Assembly (NCBI RefSeq): GCF_000003815.2
Contig: NC_049996.1
Location: 10,569,597-10,632,884 of the forward strand
Direction of reading: 5' to 3'
DNA: 63,288 bases
From: Branchiostoma floridae
Taxonomy: Eukaryota > Chordata > Leptocardii > Amphioxiformes > Branchiostomatidae
Shown here one piece after another: positions 43,566 through 55,300 of the stretch. Positions within the stretch are counted from its first letter, which is position 1, and each line of letters opens with the position of its first letter. A program made the position numbers and the translations under genes. The notes under the pieces were generated by a model. It had not been told where the DNA came from. It was given only the letters and a program-made list of their open reading frames with translations, and ran no database searches.

Positions 43566-45687
43566 TCAGGCAGTCAGCGAACATATCGGCGTTGAGGAGC
43601 TGCGTTTTCTCCTCTCTCCCATGGCTTCACTCTGGCGATCTGACAAAGAAAAAAGAATATTCAACATGAATGATCGACTTAACTGGGTGGTAACTACAAC
43701 TACAACTGATCGTCCGACAGGATGACAAGGACAAGAAGAAGAACTACAACTTTATTTCGAAGTAGATGTAAGGATCAAATAGCGTTCGTAAGTCACGTGT
43801 TTTTGCGATCTTTAGTATGTCCCTCTAAATCTAGTTGTGTATCAGTGCACATATTGCTATCATCGGCACATTGCGCTACTAGAAAGCCGTAAAAAATGTG
43901 GCAAAATCACACGTAATACACTACGGTGGATATTCTACATCTGCTTGGTGTTGGAGATTAATCAAGTGCAACAGGTAATTCAAAGATCAAGACTACAAAC
44001 ACCAGTGGCTGTAACATCATGAAATCACAATGCGGGGATTGTATGCAACATGAAATAAGCCTTCTAACACTAGTTACCACGCATGCGCGGGTGAAAGGAA
44101 CTCTGGAGAATATGTCAAAGTTGAAGTCACACAGAACATCAACATTGCGCCATTTTGCACGCGCTATTACGTTCCGGACATTGTTACACAAATCAAGAGA
44201 GAGAACTGGTTTATTTATTTAAACACACAATGTCGTGTACAAGATTATAGTCCGAGGACTAAATTGCCTCGTACATTGTACAGGAGAGGCTGGCGCTTAG
44301 GACTAAAACAAAGGAATGTCCTGCCTAAATGCATTAATCTAAATATACTTATACTATATCACAATTTCCACTAAACTTAACAATTTAAAATTGTGGGTCT
44401 ACACACCATCAATACAATGGTAGAGACGCGACTGTCGATGTTCTGTGTGCCCTCAACTTTGACATATCACCCAGAGTTCCTCTCACCCGCGCATGCCTGG
44501 TAACTAGTGTGAGAGGCTTATATACAGGAATGTTTTATTGATAAGATGCATTGAATAAAATGTTTCGATTTCAACTATCTCGTCCGTCTCACTATATATT
44601 TTAATACTAAAATAGCAGTTCTTATGTGTCTAAAGAGGAAAGAATCATTCAATGCTTGACGATGAAACATGACCATGCTTTATTAGCTTGTCAGCTCCTT
44701 TGGATGTACGATCGAACAACAACAATTGTCAGCATGGCGGACAAGTTCTGTTGCACACGTTGCCATGACAACATCTCTGAAATCAAAACCCTTCGACTCA
44801 TATGTAAATGAGATAAATATCGAAAGTCATTCCTTCGCGACTGTTGCTGTAACATACTTCAAATTGTATATTGGCAAAGTCGACCGTGTACTGGCATGCA
44901 AATTCAATTCACTGTAACGACATAGGAAAAGGTCGGTCGTGGATTGACTAAGAATTGAAAGCCCTTCCCAACCTATACTCGAAGCAGCATTCCACTATTT
45001 GCATATCAAAACAACGTTGGCATTTGGAGAAGCACGTGCGCGCGTGCGCGCCCCTCCAACTCCTCCAACGTAATTACAACTTCTTTTGAATAACGTTCGG
45101 AAATGCTCTACTGACACGCTGAACAATAAGATAAACAAAGGAAATGTGTCTTACTTGTTCTGAGGGAAGCAGAATGAAGTGTTGACATTGTTCGAGCCGG
45201 ACTTCGCGTTGAAGTAGGAGGCTGGGTGTGCTGCACGTGTCCGCTTACGGCTGAAAATAAATAGAAATGGCCATTAGAAAAATACACAACGTTATATTTA
45301 CCATTTCCGAAGATGTGTGGCTACAATGAAATACTTGTTGGAAATTAACGTTAAGTCTCTAGACGTACGTCTCAGCCTGAAATTCATGTAGTAAACCGCA
45401 CATTTTTTTACGCCCTAAAAGTTACGCATTCGTTAACGTGTTAATTCTAAAAATGCGCCGTCTTGTTACTTGCCACCAGTTTCAATTTCTAACAATTCAG
45501 GGAAAAGCACCCCAAGATACGAAAGTTACATAGCTGAAAGTACATTTAGCTGACCACACTGTTCTGAAAAACGAAAGTTAACTTCTGTTTAAAACGACTA
45601 GAAGAATTTTAGGCTTCAAGTTTTTTTACCTGCCTGGCACTGCACGCTATGTCCCACTTTTGAATCCGGAGTAATCCAACCGTTCAT
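43566..45687 (-). CDS. Candidate small three-exon gene (75 residues), unrecognised
   Basis: Exons 45687-45630, 45250-45155 and 43639-43566 are bounded by AG/GT and connect in phase 1, giving 75 codons from ATG 45687 to TGA. An in-frame stop lies just upstream of the ATG. The protein is Ser/Thr-rich, starts MNGWITPDSKVGH and ends with a basic ERRKRSSSTP stretch like a nuclear localisation signal. A promoter-like patch lies 250 bp upstream. I do not recognise it. Another frame in exon 2 is also open, so the model is tentative. Confidence 0.3.
44057..44520. repeat. Inverted repeat pair of about 90 bp
   Basis: Arm 1 (44057-44147: CACTAGTTACCACGCATGCG, then AACTCTGGAGAATATGTCAA) is the inverted copy of arm 2 (44430-44520: TTGACATATCACCCAGAGTT, then CGCGCATGCCTGGTAACTAG). 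The loop is about 280 bp. It is probably a foldback element or an inverted duplication in the intron of the candidate small gene. Confidence 0.8.
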
Positions 45688-45919
45688 CCAAGCTCCTCAT
45701 GAAACTTTGTCCGCCCATCACTGTCCACGCTGTTCCAGAAGCTTTTCCCCACAATTTTTGTGGAAAACATCCGTGAAAATGTGGGCAAAATGTACAGTTT
45801 GCATACATTTGGGGAGCCGAAATTAGGAAGACGACACGTCCACGGACCACGCTACGGGAAGAATTCAGCACCTGGTGAACCTGGTGTCTATTGTGTTTAC
45901 CTGGTGGCACCGTGGCGGG

Positions 45920-45990
45920 AGATTTGAATATCACGTGACGTGATTGGATAAGGGGCGGTCGCTGGCGGTCGTGATTGGCTCACTAAGGAT
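45920..45990. promoter_or_regulatory. CCAAT/GC-box promoter-like patch
   Basis: The patch contains TCACGTGACG (E-box/CRE-like), two ATTGG boxes (45942 and 45974) and GGGGCGG between them. It lies between a minus-strand candidate gene and plus-strand exon-like segments, so it may be bidirectional. Confidence 0.45.
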
Positions 45991-46287
45991 GATCGAGTCA
46001 AATTACTTCAATACTTTCTTACAAAAATACATTTTATATATTCTTTGTCCATTTATCCTTTGCGGTCAAAGCATGGAACTCGTGTAAGTCTGATTAAGTA
46101 AAAATTAAAATTTTGTTGTTGTAAAACAACGTTGTCTCAGGATATCCATGCAAGCTGTTATGAGCTTATGCAAATTAGGCGAATCTTAATAACATTCTTG
46201 GTGAAGGTATTGGTCATCGAACTTAATAAACTAAGATATGAAAATAGCTTTATTTTTTGTCTACTCAAACCGATTCTTAACTTACAG

Positions 46288-46634
46288 ACTCAGTAAAGGA
46301 AGAGGACGCTACGAGAGGCTGGTTTGACCAACTCTGCCGCACAGTCGACGTCACAGATGACGTCACAACTGTTGGAACGGGACAGACGAGCGAAGGAAAT
46401 ACTGAAATAGGTAGGGGAGCATACTTTTCTGTAGATCATGATCTAGCCTATAGAATAACTGTAATACATGTACACATTTACGGACAACTAAAATTACACA
46501 CCCTTTAAATTGGGTAATGAAAGATTTTCAAAGACAGGTGTTTTAAACTTTCAATCTATAATTTCATACATTCTATTTTCTGTGTTCAATCCGTCTTAGA
46601 TGGTGACCAGTTCACTACAGGCTGGTTGCACTGA
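46288..46634 (+). CDS. Candidate terminal exons of an unrecognised plus-strand gene
   Basis: Two exon-like blocks, 46288-46410 and 46600-46634, join in phase 1. The first encodes SVKEEDATRGWFDQLCRTVD and a threonine-rich stretch. The second encodes GDQFTTGWLH and a TGA. The first also contains a TGACGTCA palindrome at the DNA level. No upstream coding exon in matching phase was found, so this may be chance. From 46635 to 47487 nothing is seen. Confidence 0.2.
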
Positions 46635-47487
46635 GGTGGTGTGAACGACTTCAACTACGTCATGTGCCACGTGATCACAGGGTGGGCAGCTGAAGGGGGA
46701 AGGGGTAGGATAAGTGATGTAGAAATATACAAGTATCACAATTGATTGTTCAAAGAACAAAAGCCTTTAATAAAAAGATAAAATAAAAAAAAGTGGCCCA
46801 GACTAGCCTCCAGAGGAAATGTGTCAGGTGTATTTTTCAAGGTACATAACTGATTCTAGCATTATCTGCTCTATCTGTCACATACTGAAACAGTCTAGAC
46901 TTGATTTCCTTAGATGTTAACCAATGAAATGTATTAAATTGTCACCACCTGTATCAAGTACTAGATGCGTTCCCCAAAGAGATTGTCGAGCAGATGTTTG
47001 TAGAACACATTAGGACTGTATTTTCCAACTCGTTTTTTGGTGTACAAAAAAGGCCAAGCTTTGTTTACATTGCTCAGCGAAATGTATCTCTGATGCTACA
47101 TGTTATGTGAGCACATTAGAAAAACAGCACATTTCATCATACAGTATATTTCTGTCATATCATTCCCTGCCATGAGTTCATCCTGGCTTAAGGGAGAGAC
47201 TTCTGCTTGTCTTCTCTATTAATCTGATATCAATTTTGAATGACGTAACGAAAGAAATAGAAATAAAATGGATGTGGAAAGTTTGTTCACGTATTGCAGC
47301 CATTCTTCCATGTACTATACGTCCGGTAATACTGCAGGGTTTGAGGTAAGGATAAATAAATCTAAAAATATGTACATCCACCTCTCTCAATTTGTACTGC
47401 TTTATCTACGCGTGTTACGATTGTGTTCAGCACCAGGGACAGGTGTGTCTACCTACGGATCTCCTCTGCGCTTACTTTTTGAGGGCC

Positions 47488-48275
47488 CTCCTTGCCTTAG
47501 TGTTGAAGAACATTTCCTGTACTTATTGCTGAAGAACTTTTTATGTCCTTATTGCTGAAGGACATTTCCTGAGCCTAGTACTGAAGGACCGCCCCTGTCC
47601 TAGGTGCTGAAGGACCTTCCCTGTCCCTAGTGCTGAAGGACCTTCCCTGTCCTTAGTGCTGAAGAACCTTCCCTGTCCCTAGTGCTGAAGAACCTTCCCT
47701 GTCCCTAGTGCTGAAGGACCTTCCCTGTCCTTAGTGCTGAAGGACCTTCCCTGCCCCTAGTGCTGAAGGACCTTCCCTGCACTTAGTGCTGAAGGACCTT
47801 CCCTGTCCCTAGTGCTGAAGGACCTTCCCTGTACTTAGTGCTGAAGGACCTTCCCTGCCCCTAGTGCTGAAGGACCTTCCCTGTACTTAGTGCTGAAGGA
47901 CCTTCCCTGTACTTAGTGCTGAAGGACCTTCCCTGTCCCTAGTGCTGAAGGACCTTCCCTGTACTTAGTGCTGAAGGACATTCCCTGTCCTTAGTGCTGA
48001 AGGACCTTCTCTGTCCTTAGTGCTGCAGGACCTTCCCTGTCCCTAGTGCCGAAGGACCTTCTCTGTCCTTAGTACTGAAGGACCTTCCCTGTCCTTACTT
48101 CTGAAGGGTATTCCTGTCCTTAGTACTGAAGGACCTTCCCTGTCCCTAGTGCCGAAGGATCTCCCCTGTCCTTAGTGCTGAAGGACCTTCCCTGTTCTTA
48201 GTGCTGAAGGACCTCCCCTGTCCTTAGTGCTGAGGGACATTCCCTGTCCTTAGTGCTGAAGGACCTTCCCTGTTC
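47488..48275 (+). repeat. 26-bp minisatellite
   Basis: About 30 copies of GAAGGACCTTCCCTGTCCTT plus AGTGCT, in tight phase. Variants include CTTAG/CCTAG and GTACTTAG. There are no spacers between units. The half-palindrome AAGGACCTTCC recurs in every unit. Single copies of the related motif TGTCCTTGGTGCTGAA occur near 34948, 58022 and 58388. Confidence 0.95.
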
Positions 48276-51200
48276 ATTCTTTGCAATAACAGCTTTCTCT
48301 GCTCTCATACATCTTGTCATTTCTCTGATCCGTTCTCAAGCGCCTCCCTGTGACCAATGATAGCACTGCAGCTCATTGGCTGTGGCATTCAGCTATTTTC
48401 CCTCTGGTTCGCAAACACAAGCCATGGAGTAATAAAGTATGATGCATTTGTGGATAGCAATCTGATGTATATTCTTCTGCTGTTTATCTCTTTAAAGACC
48501 AGCAAGTATCTTGAGGTATATAGTTTGTGTCATTTGTTACCTACAAAGGTACAGTTGGATATGGGTAAAAGGAAAGCTTTCTATGGACAAGGTGTGTCCA
48601 ATCCAGGTGATTAAATTCATTCATATGTTGAACTGTGTATTTCCTTCTACTTTCAATTAATTACATGTATGATTATAACTGCTTAAAGATATGGATCAAA
48701 GGAAAAGCAGTGTGGAAGATTATGGTTATCATACACCACTAACAGTGGACTAGCCCCCTGCTGTAGTGTCTTGCACAGATGTGTGGCCCAAGGGCTACAG
48801 AAATGGAGATGGGCACAATGCTTTTGCACCTGTTACAGATGCATGGGTAACTTTACCTTTAACAGTACCTTGTCCTGTTGAAGTGTAGGCCCTTGTTGCA
48901 CCCAAGCAGAAAACATAACAACACACAAAAACAGTTACCACTAAATAACCACCTTTTATTGAACATATAATCCATGTACAAATACAAGACCTTCACCATG
49001 CACAAGATTATCGTCCCTCATGTACATGTACATCCTTCTAAAAACCTTAGCTTCTTCCTGTTTACAATATACAGCACACAAATGGCAGTGTCAGGCTTAC
49101 ACGCACAACACAAATACAGGGAAACCAGAATTCAAGATGGGGCTCATAATTCTTCCTAGACAGGCACATTAAAATCTATGACAAGGTAGCCCCCTGTTAA
49201 ACAGTGTTGTTACCAATGTTCACATTTGTTAGGGTAGGAGATAAAGGATAGGAGTTTGAAATAATTGTCGGTTAAAGATTAATAATCATGCTGAATTTAC
49301 TTGGTTGAAGGTTATGACTATTAGTGGAGAATGATAGATTATTGTCAAAGAGCGTAATTTCTATAAGGGCTGCTGATTCCATTGGAACAACAGCATAAAG
49401 TTACATGTACAAGTAACATTCATCTAAAAAATTAATCTTCAGAAAAAAAGGAAGATGTGTTTGCTGTGATTTGAAAGAAACATTCCCCAAATTTCTGAAG
49501 CAAAACATGCTCAAAGTTGAAAAAGTTTCACAACCATATTATTGAAATATTTCTTTGATGGTCACAGGAGTTCTGCTAATTATATCACTTTTTTCTTCAT
49601 TACAAAACATTTAACATTTTATGGCACAATATGCTACCTTGTAATTATGACCTCTTACACCTCAAAATAATTTTCAGGTATGTAGGGTAGAGAAAGATGC
49701 ATCTTATCCACCTCATTTTCATCTTAAATCATGTCTCAGCTTTTAGGTAAAATTTTAGCCTAAAATAGCAAATGTTCCACATGTCAGCTAAAATCATTTT
49801 GTTGCAAAAGGAATTCATGTGTCTTTCAATTAATAGCAAACATCTTCCTTGGTGACCCCTTGCTAGAAAACATTCATTAGAAACAGGACCAATATTCTAC
49901 AAGTGTTACATAAGAATAATGCATATCATACATAGTAACGAGGTTACTTGCAACACAGTACATACATGTACACATACAATACATATAGGTAGCCATTAAA
50001 ATGACGACATTGAACATTGTTAAAATCACTGTACCATATCTATCAAAATATACAATTTTTGCGTAAAATTTTCCAACACTGGTTAAAAGGCACTTCCTTC
50101 AATTACCGCAGGCAGAGCTAGCATTTCTCACTCCAGCATCTATGTACATTTTTGGCTTAATTGCAGAGTAGCCATTTTGGGAACAAGATTGTTACTTTTT
50201 CAGTAAATCAAAAAATAAGGAATAAAGAAAGAATTAAAAAGAACGTGAACTAGATGCTTGCCCTGTTTTGTATTTGCAGAAAGCAGTTAAAAAACAAGAG
50301 ACCATAAAAGTCTGGTTCTATTAAAATCACAGAGAATACTATTTTGTTGAACAGCCCCAAGTTTAGCAACCCCATCCTTTGGTGACCTTTAACTCTGCAC
50401 CAAGCTATAACCTTGTTAAAACCACTTGGTTAGATATGTTTTAATTTCTGGACACTTGTTTGTTACATTTAACATTTACAACAATTGGAAGGTCCTGGAA
50501 TATACAATCTTAACATTACACACAATGTTTGCACAAAATATTGTGCTTACTTACAAAATGATGTATCCACTGTAGTCTATTATGAATTCACTATTTTAGG
50601 TGTAGAAAAAGCTCATTCATTTGCTTACGGCTATATCGAAAGATGCTCTTTCAAAGCTGCATAAAAAAAACAATCCATCAAGTTATGGTGAATCTATCAC
50701 AAAAAACCTTCAGCACATTTTCTGCTATCAGCATTTCTGAATTTCACACATCCCAACCAATCACCATTTGCCTTGAATCATGCCAATGATCATGACAGCC
50801 AATCACCAGCTCCCTTGTATCATGCACTCAAACACCGGCCAATCATCATTTCCCTTGCTACATGGCAATGAACGTCACAGCCAATAAGCATCTCCCTTGT
50901 ATCACGCCAATAACAATCCTCCTGAGCTTCATATTGTGCATAAGAATATTCTAAAATCTCTTGCGTGGATTGTTGTGCTTTGGTCAGAATTTCCACTTTA
51001 TTGACTTGTATAAAGTTCCTGTGTGCGAAATTATGAAATCAAATCTGTAAAACTTTCCACAGAAGATACATTTTTGTTTGTTTGCTACATCCACAGCTTT
51101 TTTGCGCTTCTGGAAATGCATTGTGTATTATCACTGGGCGCCTTTGGAATTCATTTACATAAAAAGAATGGAGAAGCTAACTTTGTTATGTTAAAACCTT

Positions 51201-52144
51201 TAAGACATTAAAACCACTTTTCTCCCCTTGTAAACTTTGTGGCAGTGAAAAGCACTTCTTTACAGACCTTCCACCTTTAAAAACAATATTATTGTGATAA
51301 CTTAACAGTCATCCATACATGTGCATTTACCTTTGGCTCATGCATTTTAGAGCTAAGATTGTTCACAAGTTTCTATAATATGTTGTCTATAGAATAAAGT
51401 AACCATAATAGGTTGAATAAATGTATACAAATGTTTGTCCTAAAACTGAGCTTTATATATTCATTGTCACACCATGTTTTTTCTCACCTTATATACACAG
51501 TAATTCATACAAAATAGAAAAGTAGTACAAAAATTTGATATTAGCATGAAAAAAAGGCTGTGCCCATGGCATGGGGCCTTGACAAAACAAAATGCTCCAG
51601 ACTAACTTGAAAAAGAAGAAAACTTGTGCATATACAGACAAAATAGGAATGAAATGTTATATAATAGACCAGCCAATCTGTTCTGTATTGCACTCAACAC
51701 AAATATCGACACACGAGGACGTTTTAGGTGGGGAAGCATCACCTAAGGACTATAATTATTCACATCTGTGGTTTTCTGTTCCTTGGAATTTTACACCCAG
51801 TAAAATGATTCAGATCTCATCTGAGTATTTGGAATGTTTTGGATGAGAAGGTACAGCTGTTCTTATCTAATATCAAATAAAAGAATTTTTTGGAAGAAAA
51901 TTATGACCAATTCCTTCTAGAGAAAGATCGTGGAAAGAAGAGAATGCCTTGCAAGTTGTAACATTAATATAGGGACTTGTGTTGGTAACACTAACAGAGT
52001 GAACAGTTTTAGGTCCAGTAGACACCCACAAACAGCTGTATCTTTCACCATAACATGTCTGTCATCTTATTCATTCCCGGAGTAACTTCTTTGAGACACA
52101 TTGACGTCATCTTCTTCTCTACCCCTCCTTCTGTTGTGTGAGTC
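48276..52144 (-). other. Probable 3' UTR of the ErbB gene and flanking DNA
   Basis: No coding exon is seen. Read on the minus strand after the ErbB stop, the sequence is AT-rich, and a canonical AATAAA lies near 48950, giving a possible 3.2-kb 3' UTR. From 50755 to 50912 a unit of about 45 bp containing CAGCCAATCA and CTCCCTTGTATCA repeats four times. The true 3' end is unknown. Confidence 0.35.
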
Positions 52145-52380
52145 TTAAATGTCTGTCTCACTCGCTGCTTTTCTCAGCAAGTTTGCCTTCTTGTTTGCCC
52201 TGATGTCGTTGTAGTACTCATGATCTGACAGGTCATCATCATAGTAGTCCTCTTGGTCTTCGTTACCCAGAATTTCCTGGTACTCAGGATTATCGATAGC
52301 ATTGTTTGATCCAAGTTTGCCGAGGTATTGTTTCAGTTTAGGCTTCAGTCTGTCGTTCTTGAGCGCATCTTTCAGACGAC
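52145..52380 (-). CDS. ErbB: ErbB last exon: C-terminal tail and stop
   Basis: 236 nt, ending in TAA at 52147-52145. It carries [11 protein letters not shown], an NPxY motif of the type bound by PTB adaptors such as Shc in ErbB receptors, then [16 protein letters not shown] with several acidic-context tyrosines, and ends ASETDI. The preceding exon joins in phase 1 (NDEGRLKDAL). Confidence 0.9.
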
Positions 52381-55300
52381 CTAGGAGGAAATGTTACACA
52401 GAGTTTGATTACTTGCAAAAAGATGTTGAAGGTTGAAAGCAAAGCATTTTTCTGAAATACCGTCTCTCATTCTCTAAACCCTTCAAGACTTAGGTGAAAA
52501 TCATAAACTGATCTTGCAGCTTTATGTACACAGACAATGCATGGCTACATGTAAAACATTATCAACTTGAATCTCAACAATGCAACAGGAATTCAACAAT
52601 TGATTTGCTCCCTTTGTTGAAACATGCTGCAACGATTTCACTGTATATTACATGTGTGCTGCCTAATTAAGTATAATGGGCAATGCTTTTAACTACTATG
52701 TGGTGAACAGCCTTTTCTATGCAGGCTACTCAATTCACAACACTCCAAATTTCAATTCCATCTTTCAATACTACGTTCCAATAAAAATGATGGAATGGAG
52801 CAAGAAAAGATGGAAATCTGCAAGGAAATAGAAAAGGCAAGAAAAGAAAAAGAAGAGAAGATAGAGGACTGTGAGTGTCATAGATAAACATTTTTAAAGT
52901 ACAAGTAGAAGAATACACTATATAGTACTTCCCCATATAGCAACAATGCTCAACAATCGTAAGAAAAGATAAAATAACTAACATAGAAAACGTCTTTTTC
53001 AATTTCAACACTCACAGAAACAAGCTCTTTCCAAGTCAGATACCCAGTATGTGTAATAACTTGTTAGATATGTAATAGTTTAACAAAAATAAGCATAGAA
53101 CTACAAATATATGACTTGATAATGAAACTAAACATAATAAGTATGATAATAAAACTTAAACCTTCTTGGATGAACTGACACTTCCTTGTGCTGTGAGAAA
53201 ACTCTACCTTAGAAAACTCTTACATGACATGCAGAAAAGGGGGCAGCACCTACGTTCACCATACATCCACCACCGCTCGGCAAGATAGAGGCCTTCTCTA
53301 AGAAGAAGTTCTAGGCTATAACTGTTATATATCCACCTATAGGGAGAGAGGTGCAAGTGTAGAGAGCCTTGATTCCATCAGAAAGACAGAAGAATTATAT
53401 GAATTATGATTATGCAGAGAATGATTCAAGCTGGTGTAAAGCATAGCTCTACATCTACGCATGAAATAATGATCACTACGCTACAAACATGCAAAAATAT
53501 GACTACGAATCAATGAGGGTAAATGTAAAAGCTCTATGACAGTGTTGGAATAAAGACAAAATTAAAGACAAATCAAATAATCATCGTCTACAAGGAAAGT
53601 TTTGTGAGTGATTGCTACGGAGTGATTGATTCAGTTCTGGTCATAAATATTAATGTTTTATTGCAAGAAATCTAGTAAAAAGCATTTGTGGTAAAGACAG
53701 TAGTAGCTCATTAATGGTAGAAAATGGGTAGATGAGGAGGGATGAAACTTCTGAAAATTTATCCTGCTAATGTCTGTTTCTTTCAATATGCTCCCTGCTG
53801 TACATACGTAGTAGGAGAAGCACATGGGTATTATATATATATATATACACATAAATATGATGCTCAGGTTTTATGTTGGTGAGTCCGACCCATACAAGAC
53901 AGGGAACAACGGATGCTCAACTGGATAGTAAGTTAGTTAGTGAGTCTGTGAGCGACTCTCTCTTGACCCTACCTTCGTCGTTCTGGTCGGCAGGTGTGAG
54001 GGAATGGTAGCTGGCAGAGCGGGACGCCCCTTCGATGGAGGAGTGTCGGGGAGACTGGGACTGCCCCTCTATCGAGGAGGGTCGGGACCCCGGCGGGACG
54101 TACTCCTCTGTGGGCTGTCTGTCTGCATGGGGGGTCTGATCACCTGGAGGGGCGGATACAGGGTTAATAAATCTGTATCCAATTCCGTCATGTGACTTCC
54201 CTTAGTTTCACCTTCTCCTTGCTGCCTAAACCTGTAAGGCCATTATGATTTAATTTCTTAATTTCTAAAAGTGAAAACATAGCATTGAGGACAACATAAA
54301 GCTAGAGGGTAGGGAGGAAAACTTGAATATGACTGTATTCACCCTATAAAACACCAAGGCACAAACCTGGTACTCAGGCTTCATGATCGTTATGCTTTTC
54401 CATTTAAGGTTCTTTTTTTTAAATCCGAGAACCAAGAAATTAAATTGGTGTGGCCTAAGTGATACAAACTTGGCACAAAAGGGGTGCTTCAGTATCCATC
54501 GAATGCACAAACTGCTTCGTAGCTTTCTCGTCATTTTGAATGCTGCTTAACTTACCTTTGCAAACCATGATCTAGGCCTGTAAAGGCTCCAAAAAAGGGC
54601 CAGTCATTTGAGACAATCAACTTAAAGGCAATATTGATACGACATTGGATTTTTTTTAATACAATTTTCCCAGGCATTATGCAGCACCATAAACAAAAAC
54701 CTTGCTTCACCAAGCAGTCCCTTTACCCAAGCAGATTCACAGAGGTAACATATGCAGTACTTCTTGACATACTGGTACTTTTCTTGGAACTTTTCTTCCG
54801 CTCTTTTTTTGGGAGTGCTGGTGGTGTCTCAAGGGGTTTGGGTTTTGTATCACCTAAATCATAGAACAAGTTTACTTATGTTGTAACACATCAGACAAAG
54901 ATATCTTGAGACATATTCCACAATTTTGTAGACGACATTGGTATTGTTGTTCCCTGAGTAAATAAAGTCTAAAATCATATGTTAGTGAAATGACCCTAGA
55001 CACTTTGTAGTCCCAATTATTCTTTACACAAGACGAGTTACACACATATTATGACAGAAATGATTTAAGATACCTGGCAACACAACACAAAATCTATATA
55101 GGATGACATTGTAACTGAATACAAATAACACCAGAAGGAATATGGAAAAGGAGTTAATGCTAGTTCACCTTAATATATGGGGTAACCTAGATTCATTGTT
55201 TTAAAGAAAAAATGGGCATTTAGATATTTCAGGTCAATGATGTGGGTTTCAAACGTCAGCATTTTCAAAACATTGCAATGTGAAACTACCTTCGATTTAA

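Noticed and set aside
47488-48275. CRISPR-like array
   Set aside because: Units are contiguous with no unique spacers, and the genome is eukaryotic. It is a minisatellite.
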